Shown one piece after another: positions 22,011-27,917 of a DNA stretch of 64,000 nucleotides. The stretch's first letter is position 1; every line of letters starts with the position of its first letter. A model generated the notes under the pieces. It saw only the letters and a list, made by a program, of their open reading frames with translations, had not been told where the DNA came from and ran no database searches. This stretch comes from Streptantibioticus ferralitis (lineage in GTDB: Bacteria > Actinomycetota > Actinomycetes > Streptomycetales > Streptomycetaceae): the NCBI RefSeq assembly GCF_029223525.1, contig NZ_JARHTQ010000023.1:1-64000 (forward strand), written 5' to 3'. A program made the translations under genes and the position numbers.

Positions 22011-22694
22011 ATGGCTCAGGTCACTCGGCAAGGCGGCAGGGTCGCACGCATCAAGATCCCCACTGCTCCGAAGCTGCTGCCCTCTCTGCGGTCCGCTGAG
22101 ACGCCGAGGGATGATCTTGAAGACGACGCGATCATTAAGGGAGTCAGGTACAGCGGTACCGTCTTCGCGGGGGTAGCCGCCGAAGCTGTCGAGATCGAGG
22201 GGTGCCAGTTCGATGGCACGCGCCTCACCGGCATCGAACTGCGAGGAAGCCAGATCAGCGACTCGGTATTCGACACCTGCGACTTCGCTCAGGCGAGCAT
22301 GCACGATGTGTCCCTGATCCGGTGCAAGGTAAACGGCAGTCGCATCACCGGCTCTTCCTGGAAATCAGCGATGTTCCGCGACGTGCGCTTCCAGGCATGC
22401 CCCAGCGGCCCCGCAATGTACCGAGACTCGAAGCTGTACTCCGTCGTCTTCACCGACTGCAAGATGCATGGGGCGGACTTCCAGCGAGCCTCTATGCACA
22501 ACGTGCGCTTCGAGAACTGCGACCTCACAGGGGCCCAATTCGCCAACGCCGACATGGGCGTCGTCCGATTCGATGGCTGCACGCTCATTGACGTGGGTGG
22601 AGCCGCGAGCCTCAGGGGCGCAACAGTGCAAGGCCCAGGGTCGATGGAGCTGGCCCTGAGCCTGGCACGTGAAGCGGGAATCCTGTTCGAGTAG
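22011..22694 (+). CDS. Pentapeptide-repeat protein
   Basis: About 227 aa. Residues ~45-205 form a quadrilateral beta-helix of loosely conserved A(D/N)LXX-type repeats, seen as successive phrases such as IEGCQFDGTRLTGIELRGSQ, MHGADFQRASMHNVRFENCD and LTGAQFANADMGVVRFDGC. There is no signal peptide or transmembrane segment, so it is presumably cytosolic. Start is uncertain: ATG 22011 (MAQVTRQGG) and ATG 21996 are both in frame with weak ribosome-binding sites; I chose the former. Pentapeptide proteins can mimic DNA (gyrase protection) or act as scaffolds; nothing here decides. First gene of the island, tail-to-tail with the HExxH gene 9 bp away. Confidence 0.8.
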   Translation: MAQVTRQGGRVARIKIPTAPKLLPSLRSAETPRDDLEDDAIIKGVRYSGTVFAGVAAEAVEIEGCQFDGTRLTGIELRGSQISDSVFDTCDFAQASMHDVSLIRCKVNGSRITGSSWKSAMFRDVRFQACPSGPAMYRDSKLYSVVFTDCKMHGADFQRASMHNVRFENCDLTGAQFANADMGVVRFDGCTLIDVGGAASLRGATVQGPGSMELALSLAREAGILFE

Positions 22695-22703
22695 TCAGCC
22701 GCG

Positions 22704-23567
22704 TCAGACGGCGACGGCTGGCTTGTAGCCCGCGTACTCCGGACTGGAGATCGTCTGGGCGAGGTGATCAAAGTCGATGCTCTCGGCGAAACAGCACAGC
22801 TCGTCCAAGAGCATCTGACCGTAGTCGGTGAAGAGCGGGAGCTGCTTCTTGAGGTCTGCGCAGGCGTCCCGCAGCGACTCGGCGTAGAGGTCCACCAGGG
22901 TCTTCACGCCTCGGAAGTGCTGCATGTACATCAGCGGAACCGTGACGATCGCGGCGTGGAATGCCTTGTCGAGCGGCCTCTTCTGGCCGATCTTGACGGC
23001 GGACAGTGCCCGGTACTCGTCCCTCTCCAGTTCGCGGGACGGCAGGGTGAACGTGCCGTACACCATATCGGCGACGAATAGGTTGAGGTGCATGGCCTCA
23101 TGGACCAGGCACTCAGCGAGGTGGGGCACCTGCCAGTCCTCGCCGGGGCTCGTGACCACCAAGCCGGGGATCTGCGATGCGGAGCCGCCCCCGTCTGCTC
23201 CACTGTTGCGGAACACGATGTCGGTGACCAGTAGATCGACCATGCGGCGCAGGTCGGGGCTGAGGCTGTGGATGTGATCCAGGGCTTCGATGGCCTGCCG
23301 GTCCCAGCCCGTTCGCGTCGGCTCGTCAGAGTGACAGGCGCCCGCGAAGATGTGCTCGAAGATGCCCTTGTCCATGCAGTGCTTGGCCCACGCTCCGTCT
23401 TCGTACGAGATGGAAATCCCGTCTCCCTCAACCGGCATGGGGCGGAGCTTCGAGGCGGTCTCCCGGTAGGCCGTGCGCAGGCCGTCAGCATCCGGGTATG
23501 TGCCGGTCACTGCGCGGACCAGCCTCGCGGTGGTCTCGTAGGTGTGGCCGATGTTCATGAGGTGCAC
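22704..23567 (-). CDS. HExxH protein, alpha-KG peptide beta-hydroxylase-like
   Basis: 287-aa soluble protein with metal motif HEAMH at residues 156-160, followed ~37 residues later by RPLDKAFHAAI (RP at 197-198, His 204). That spacing and the RP...H segment recall the HExxH family first noted with FxSxx-COOH peptides, members of which are iron/alpha-ketoglutarate peptide beta-hydroxylases. It has no signal peptide, so a secreted protease is less likely. GTG 23567 has GAAGGAG 9 nt upstream; an ATG at 23558 is the alternative. It lies directly downstream of a 58-aa peptide gene, separated by a strong hairpin, which suggests the peptide is its substrate. Enzymatic class is inferred; a metalloprotease remains possible. 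Confidence 0.65.
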   Translation of the reverse strand: MHLMNIGHTYETTARLVRAVTGTYPDADGLRTAYRETASKLRPMPVEGDGISISYEDGAWAKHCMDKGIFEHIFAGACHSDEPTRTGWDRQAIEALDHIHSLSPDLRRMVDLLVTDIVFRNSGADGGGSASQIPGLVVTSPGEDWQVPHLAECLVHEAMHLNLFVADMVYGTFTLPSRELERDEYRALSAVKIGQKRPLDKAFHAAIVTVPLMYMQHFRGVKTLVDLYAESLRDACADLKKQLPLFTDYGQMLLDELCCFAESIDFDHLAQTISSPEYAGYKPAVAV

Positions 23568-23597
23568 GAGGGATCGCTCCTTCGGTGACGTATCGGC

Positions 23598-23631
23598 GTG
23601 CGCCCGGAACGGAAGCCCGCTCCGGGCGCAC
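23598..23631 (-). terminator. Attenuator hairpin between peptide and HExxH genes
   Basis: Perfect 11-bp stem: GTGCGCCCGGA at 23598-23608 and TCCGGGCGCAC at 23621-23631, with a 12-nt loop. It sits in the 92-bp gap after the peptide stop. Such an element would let the peptide be expressed in excess of the enzyme, a common arrangement in RiPP operons. Confidence 0.75.
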
Positions 23632-23659
23632 TCAGGACATCAGCGCGTCATGCCGCTGG

Positions 23660-23836
23660 TCAGGCGGTCCAGCCGCCCATCATGCAGACGTTGTCGGCCT
23701 CCTGGGACCGCTGCACCCGTGCCTGGACGATGGTCGGCAGTCCTTGCGGGTCCTCCTGGACGGCCGCGACGAGGGTGCTGAGGACGTCGCGGGGCATGGC
23801 CGCCGTCGCGGCTGGCGGGTTCATCGTCGGGTTCAT
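23660..23836 (-). CDS. 58-aa precursor-like peptide
   Basis: Short gene with a very strong ribosome-binding site (AAGGAGG, about 6 nt before ATG 23836). The protein starts MNPTMNPPAATAAMPRDVLS. Its middle (~15-48) is predicted helical and moderately charged, like a leader, and it ends in a distinctive tail DNVCMMGGWTA containing the only Cys and Trp. There is no signal peptide or transmembrane helix. Position immediately upstream of the HExxH gene, hairpin in between, and leader/core-like asymmetry suggest a ribosomally made, post-translationally modified peptide. I do not recognise the family; a small regulatory protein is the alternative. Confidence 0.7.
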   Translation of the reverse strand: MNPTMNPPAATAAMPRDVLSTLVAAVQEDPQGLPTIVQARVQRSQEADNVCMMGGWTA

Positions 23837-24016
23837 CGTGCTCCTCCTTGAGTGGATGAGACGTTCACTGCACTTGCGACCGGTCCCGGCCGATCGACCT
23901 GCCCTTCTTCACGGGGTTGGCAGCTTGGCCGGGACGGGGGCTTGGACCTGCCTCCGGGAGGGTGACCCTTCCGCACGGGGGGAGCCGCGATGAGATCCGC
24001 TCTGGGAGGCAGGGGA
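23837..24016 (-). other. Intergenic region upstream of peptide gene
   Basis: 180 bp between the three-gene operon and the peptide gene, containing the peptide's ribosome-binding site. I see no strong hairpin and no clear -35/-10 pair, so read-through from the operon and an independent promoter both remain possible. Confidence 0.4.
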
Positions 24017-24271
24017 CTAGGCACGGTCTTTAGCCGTGACGTACCGCCAGACCATGTGATCAAGTTCGGCAATGCACTGCGCGCAGCCGAACAGGGGCGC
24101 TGCCATGCCGGAGGAGTGGACTGGACCTAACCAGATGACCGGGATGCCGTTTCGTCGGCAGTACAACCAGCACATGCCAGTCACCCACTGGCGTCCGTCC
24201 CCAGGCTGGGTAGGCAGGGGGCGAGCAGTCGCGGGGTAATGCGTCGCCCCGTTGGTCATTCGTTCAGTCAC
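24017..24271 (-). CDS. Small cysteine-containing protein of unknown function
   Basis: 84 aa from GTG 24271, which overlaps the stop of the gene upstream (GTGA), or 80 aa from ATG 24259. Contains a CWLYC pair and a GCAQC pair about 28 residues apart, suggesting a small metal-binding domain, then a helical end with AELDHMVWRY. I do not recognise a named family, although similar small Cys-pair proteins occur in actinobacterial accessory regions. Third gene of a coupled three-gene operon running toward the peptide and HExxH genes. Confidence 0.65.
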   Translation of the reverse strand: MTERMTNGATHYPATARPLPTQPGDGRQWVTGMCWLYCRRNGIPVIWLGPVHSSGMAAPLFGCAQCIAELDHMVWRYVTAKDRA

Positions 24272-24471
24272 GAGACGTTTGCGTGTCGTGAGCGGCGGCA
24301 CCGCTTGCACTCGCAAAGCGGGTAGCTTATGGGGTTGGCTGCGACTTCGGCATCTAGGCACCCGTCCGTGGATACAAGGGCCTTGATCTTGCTTACCGTC
24401 CCCGCACGATTCACCGAGTAGACGCGCATCGACATGCGACCGTCGGACACGTCGGGGACCGCGGCACTCAT
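24268..24471 (-). CDS. Small basic protein with C-terminal cysteine cluster
   Basis: 67 aa. ATG 24471 overlaps the upstream stop (ATGA), and its own stop overlaps the next GTG, so it is sandwiched by coupled junctions. The C-terminus reads LCECKRCRRSRHANVS, with three clustered cysteines among basic residues, consistent with metal or nucleic-acid binding. The N-terminal part has no recognisable feature. No function assigned. Confidence 0.65.
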   Translation of the reverse strand: MSAAVPDVSDGRMSMRVYSVNRAGTVSKIKALVSTDGCLDAEVAANPISYPLCECKRCRRSRHANVS

Positions 24472-24680
24472 GCCCGCTCCTGAAGCCACTCCGCGAGGCG
24501 GGTCACCAGGTCGGCTGGCGCGTTGCCCATACTGACCATCGCCTTGCCCAGGACGGGGTACGCACCCCTTACCGTGGGCAGGGTGAAGCCCGCATCCCGC
24601 AACGCGGCGTTGAGCTTGTCGGCCGCAACCTGACCGTGGCTCAGGCCCGTCTCCGTGTTGTCTGATGCCTTTCGCAACAC
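24468..24680 (-). CDS. Small helical protein, first gene of three-gene operon
   Basis: 70 aa from GTG 24680, preceded by AAGGAGG 6 nt away, one of the best ribosome-binding sites in the window. The sequence (SHGQVAADKLNAALRDAGF, ADLVTRLAEWLQERA) is amphipathic and helical with no cysteine. I looked for the DUF397 signature that commonly accompanies HTH regulators in Streptomyces and did not find it. Divergent from the HTH-TPR regulator with a 141-bp shared intergenic region, so it is probably that regulator's target. Confidence 0.65.
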   Translation of the reverse strand: MLRKASDNTETGLSHGQVAADKLNAALRDAGFTLPTVRGAYPVLGKAMVSMGNAPADLVTRLAEWLQERA

Positions 24681-24711
24681 TGGCCCTCCTTGGGGTGGTT
24701 CGCTGTCTGTA

Positions 24712-24747
24712 ATCAGTCAACTGCGGAAGACCAAGATCAGTTAACAC
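24712..24747. promoter_or_regulatory. Repeated operator-like motif in divergent promoter
   Basis: ATCAGTCAACTG (24712-24723) and ATCAGTTAACAC (24736-24747) are direct repeats 24 bp apart; the first includes the palindrome CAGTCAACTG. A third related sequence on the other strand (CTCAGTTGTG) lies near 24756-24765. They are placed to control both the three-gene operon and the HTH-TPR gene. Confidence 0.45.
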
Positions 24748-24821
24748 AGCACTTGCACAACTGAGGTCACTCAAAGCTTGGTTGACGGGTAGTGAGGCCC
24801 TTCCCATGGAAGAGTGATGTC

Positions 24822-26000
24822 ATGGAGAGCACACCCGCCGCAGGCGAGAACATCGCCGTCCTGCGCAAGGCCCGGGGGATGGGCCAGGCCAAGCTTGCTC
24901 GGGAAGCAGGGATCTCGCTGTCCTACCTGAGCAAGATTGAGGTGGGGACCAGGCCCGCCACCCCACCGGTAGTAGCGGCCATCGCCAAGGCGCTGCACGT
25001 GACTACGGCCCGGATCTACGGACAGCCGTTCATGGGTCCGTCCGAGCAGGCCGACTTGCTCAACGAGCTGCGGAGCGCGGTGCGGCGTAACACTCTGCCT
25101 CGAGAGAACCAGCCTGCCCCGGATGCGCTGGCAGCCTCTCTTCGTAAGGCGGCCGAGCTGCGGGCAGAGACCCGGTACCTGGAGCTGCTGAGGGTGCTGC
25201 CGAAGCTCCTGGGCGAGGTCATCGCAGACGCCATGGCCTCTGATGGGGACGCAACCGCTTGGGGGCAGGTGGCGGACGTATACGGGTGCGCCTATGCCGT
25301 TGCTCACCGGCTTGGACAGCCTGATCTTGCGGACATGATCGTGTCCCGGCAAGTCTGGGCTGCACAACAGACCTGGAACCCGCAGGCCGAGGCTGCGGCA
25401 GCGTGGAACGAGGCCGGGACCTATCAGAGCGCAGGGCAGTACGAAGACGGCTTGGCGATCGTTGAGCGGGCCATCGTGAAGTTCGAGCAAGCGCCGACTG
25501 AGGGCCTAGCCAAGCTCGTCCCTCTGGGTTCTCTCCACCTCCGGGGCGTGGTCCTGGCCTCTCGGAACAAGGACGCGCGTGCCACCGAAGACCACCTCCG
25601 GCGTGCCCGGATCCTGGCGGACCAAATGACCAGAGACGTACTTCAGCACAACCTGACTTTCGGGGCCGGAAACACGGCCCTGTACGAGCTGGCGGCCCAC
25701 GTCGAGCTGGGCAAGCCGGACAAAGCTGCCCAGATGTCCGCCCCTCTGATCACTGAAGCGCCAGCGGGACTCAAGCCGAACCGTATCGGTCGGCTTTACA
25801 TCGACGTTGCCCGAGCCCGCCTGGCCGTCAAGGACTTGACCGGGGCCGAGGAGGCGCTGAAAGCGGCTTTCGCCGTAGCTCCACAGATGACAGAGATCCA
25901 CCCGATGAGCCGGGAAGTGCTCAGGGTCCTATTCGTGCTCCACCAGAGGACCCGACCTGATCTCATGTGGATGGCCAAGCGTTCCGGACTGGTCTCCTAG
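24822..26000 (+). CDS. XRE-family regulator with C-terminal TPR domain
   Basis: 392 aa. Residues ~8-62 form a Cro/C1-type helix-turn-helix (GQAKLAREAGISLSYLSKIE). From ~130 onward alternating helices such as AAAWNEAGTYQSAGQYEDGL and NLTFGAGNTALYELAAHVEL resemble tetratricopeptide repeats. This layout resembles RRNPP-type peptide-responsive regulators and the many Streptomyces HTH-TPR proteins. Start ATG 24822 has GGAAGAG upstream; an in-frame start at 24792 lacks support. Divergent from the three-gene operon, with repeated motifs between. Sensing the linked peptide is an attractive but untested idea. Confidence 0.8.
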   Translation: MESTPAAGENIAVLRKARGMGQAKLAREAGISLSYLSKIEVGTRPATPPVVAAIAKALHVTTARIYGQPFMGPSEQADLLNELRSAVRRNTLPRENQPAPDALAASLRKAAELRAETRYLELLRVLPKLLGEVIADAMASDGDATAWGQVADVYGCAYAVAHRLGQPDLADMIVSRQVWAAQQTWNPQAEAAAAWNEAGTYQSAGQYEDGLAIVERAIVKFEQAPTEGLAKLVPLGSLHLRGVVLASRNKDARATEDHLRRARILADQMTRDVLQHNLTFGAGNTALYELAAHVELGKPDKAAQMSAPLITEAPAGLKPNRIGRLYIDVARARLAVKDLTGAEEALKAAFAVAPQMTEIHPMSREVLRVLFVLHQRTRPDLMWMAKRSGLVS

Positions 26001-26094
26001 GTACAGGCGGGCGGCTCCCGGGTACGTGTGAGGTAGATCGGGCTCGACCCGGGCCCGGCTCCCGGCCATTACGGTGGGACGGAGGCTCTTGGCT

Positions 26095-26166
26095 ATGTCC
26101 AAACGCACACGTAAGCGGCACATGCGGCGCAAGCACAAGGCGAACCACCGTCATCACCCCGCGTGA
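26095..26166 (+). CDS. Ribosomal protein bL37, 23 aa
   Basis: Tiny, extremely basic protein starting MSKRTRKRHMRRKHKANH, with a proline near the end. It fits the actinobacterial large-subunit protein bL37, about 24 aa, known from mycobacterial ribosome structures with the pattern M-x-K-R-x-R-K...K-x-K-A-N-H. ATG 26095 has GGAGG 9 nt upstream. Not covered by longer frames. The ~95 bp before it and ~290 bp after it contain no other supported gene. Confidence 0.75.
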   Translation: MSKRTRKRHMRRKHKANHRHHPA

Positions 26167-26320
26167 GACGGTGACAGCCGCCGGGTGGCCCGAGGCCGGG
26201 GCCGGTCCCGGGGCCCTCGCCGTGGCGGAGGACGGCCGCATCGTCTGCAACGAGGCGGCGTCCGACGGCGGTTTCCGCGGTCGGCAGGAGCGCGGCGTCG
26301 GATTCGAGTGAGCCGGCCAT

Positions 26321-26382
26321 CCTGCCGCCACCACACCGAAAACGGCCCTTGAGCCGTGGAAACGCAGGCCTGGGCCGTTCCG
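26321..26382. repeat. Right copy of tRNA 3'-end/terminator direct repeat
   Basis: Starts CCTGCCGCCACCACA and contains AACGGCCC...GGGCCGTT arms around GGAAACGC, paralleling the sequence after tRNA-Tyr. It is the better hairpin of the two and could be the ancestral tRNA terminator displaced by an insertion. It has no T-arm match, so it is not a clean att site. Confidence 0.5.
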
Positions 26383-26457
26383 CTCGGCGGCAGGTCATCA
26401 GCACATCTGAAGGACACCTGCTGGGGGCGGTGTGGCGGCCGAGGACGGCGGAGCGCC

Positions 26458-27246
26458 ATGGCGAAGCGGTACGAAGTGATCGCTGACGCCCTGCGCGATG
26501 AGATCCGCGCGGGGCGGCTCGGGCCGGGAGAACGCCTGCCCGCGAAGACGGCGCTGGCGGAGCGGTACCGGGTGAGTCCGCCGACGGTCCGGCAGGCACT
26601 CGGTGTGCTGCGGGCCGAGGGGCTGGTCGAGGAGCGGCACGGCCGAGGCGACTTCGTCCGTGCGCCGCGCCGGAAGGTGCTGCGCTCCAATGACCGGCAC
26701 CAATGGGAGAAGGACCGGGCCCGTGCCCCGCGCGAGGAGCGCGAGGCAACCGGAGCGACGGAGTACGACACCGGGCTGACCGTCTCCGACCTGGTCTTCG
26801 GCGTGGAATACCGGGAGGCGAAGGCGGACGGGGAGCTCGCCGCCGCGCTGGGGGTGCCCACCGGGACCCGGGTGCTCAAGCGGATCTACCGCACCCGCTG
26901 CCGCGAGGAGCACGCGCCGTTCGGCGTCGCCCGCTCATACCTCGTGTACGACCTGGTGGCGGCCAACCCGGACCTGCTCGATGCGGCGAACGAGCCGTGG
27001 CCGGGCGGTACGCACAGCCAGCTGTGCACCGTCGGCATCGAGGTCGACCGTGTCGTCGAGCAGGTGACCGCGCGCCCGCCGACGGCCGAGGAGGCGGCGG
27101 AGCTCGGCCTCACGGCCGGCGTCTCGGTCATGGTGCTGCGAAAGCTGTCCATCGACACCATGGGCCGGGTGGTGGACGTGACCGAGGTGACGCTGCCCGG
27201 CGACCGTACGGAACTCGTCTTCACCACGGCCCTGGCCGGCTGGTGA
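26458..27246 (+). CDS. GntR-family regulator with UTRA domain
   Basis: 262 aa. Residues ~1-70 form the GntR winged helix (YEVIADALRDEIRAGRLGPGERLPAKTALAERY, then VSPPTVRQALGVL). Residues ~95-255 form a UTRA/HutC effector domain (FGVARSYLVYDLV, ending DRTELVFTTALAGW). Start ATG 26458 with GGCGGAG upstream. No operon partner: the next gene is separate and the previous is bL37. HutC-type regulators in Streptomyces control sugar uptake or, as KorSA/KorA, plasmid transfer genes. Its position beside a tRNA-linked island makes the latter worth considering. Confidence 0.87.
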   Translation: MAKRYEVIADALRDEIRAGRLGPGERLPAKTALAERYRVSPPTVRQALGVLRAEGLVEERHGRGDFVRAPRRKVLRSNDRHQWEKDRARAPREEREATGATEYDTGLTVSDLVFGVEYREAKADGELAAALGVPTGTRVLKRIYRTRCREEHAPFGVARSYLVYDLVAANPDLLDAANEPWPGGTHSQLCTVGIEVDRVVEQVTARPPTAEEAAELGLTAGVSVMVLRKLSIDTMGRVVDVTEVTLPGDRTELVFTTALAGW

Positions 27247-27406
27247 CCGTGACCAGGCAGAACTGCGTGATCGCGGGCGCGGGCGTGGTGCGCGCCCGCT
27301 CGTCGTACTGCCGCAACGGGCCTGCGACCCTTCCAATCTGACGGTTCGTCAGGTAAGTGATGGGGGCTCGATGGGACATCGTATTTGCCGGTTGGAGGGC
27401 GAACTC

Positions 27407-27880
27407 ATGGAAGCAGCACCACGAATGCCAGCACCTCCCGAAGGGAAACCGCGGTTCATCGCGGCCTTCCACCGGCCGGCATCCGGATGGACGGTCGCCG
27501 CGGAGTCGACCACACGGGAACCGGTGGACCACGCGGTCGCCGCGATGATCCAGACCGTACGGGCGCGCGGCCAGGCTCCACACGTGGAGATCTGGGGCCC
27601 CTCCGAGGACGGCCGTGCCTGGCGGCAGCTGGAAACCATCCGTGCCCGGTCGGGGAGCTCCGCGCCGCGCGTCGCGCCCGCGCAGCCGCAGGCCCAGCGC
27701 AGCGCCCGTGAGGAACGGCTGCGGGACCGTCGGCACCAGGTGGTTACCGCCGCGCTGGCCGCGGCCGGTCTGACCGAGCTGGATCCCGCCGATGACTCGG
27801 CGATCATTCGGCTCGTCGACGCCCTCGACGAGGAGTCCGTACGGCGAATCGCGCACTGGCTTTCCGTCGCCAACCGGTAG
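27407..27880 (+). CDS. Hypothetical protein, two-part soluble
   Basis: 157 aa from ATG 27407, which has GGAGGG 8 nt upstream (an in-frame ATG at 27371 lacks one). The first ~75 residues look like a compact alpha/beta fold (FIAAFHRPASGWTVAAEST, HVEIWGPSEDGRAW). An Ala/Pro/Gln linker follows, then a helical C-terminal domain (QVVTAALAAAGLTELDPADD and VDALDEESVRRIAHWL). No membrane segment or known motif; I do not recognise a named family. Convergent with the large STAND-WD40 gene, 37 bp away. Confidence 0.7.
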   Translation: MEAAPRMPAPPEGKPRFIAAFHRPASGWTVAAESTTREPVDHAVAAMIQTVRARGQAPHVEIWGPSEDGRAWRQLETIRARSGSSAPRVAPAQPQAQRSAREERLRDRRHQVVTAALAAAGLTELDPADDSAIIRLVDALDEESVRRIAHWLSVANR

Positions 27881-27917
27881 GGGCGACAGGCAGCAGAGGA
27901 CCGGTAGCGAAGGACGC

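Larger units (their letters stand above)
21646..26320. mobile_element. Putative integrated island or remnant at tRNA-Tyr
   Basis: A 4.7-kb stretch between tRNA-Tyr and a degenerate copy of its 3' end. It carries genes with lower GC at third codon positions and no core function: pentapeptide protein, HExxH enzyme, small peptide, three-gene operon, HTH-TPR regulator. No integrase, replication or transfer gene is present, so it would be a remnant or a passively mobilised cargo. The right limit is uncertain because bL37, a core gene, lies inside it. Confidence 0.45.

Noticed and set aside
24468-24680. DUF397 partner of the HTH regulator
   Set aside because: The characteristic DUF397 pattern (SSYS-type start, CVEVA-like cysteine strand) is absent.
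25967-26311. 114-codon plus-strand ORF between the HTH-TPR gene and GntR
   Set aside because: Overlaps bL37 in another frame, has no ribosome-binding site at its start and no recognisable sequence.
21646-26320. Integrase, excisionase or transfer genes in the putative island
   Set aside because: I looked for tyrosine/serine recombinase and FtsK-like motifs in all listed frames and found none, so the element is called only as putative.
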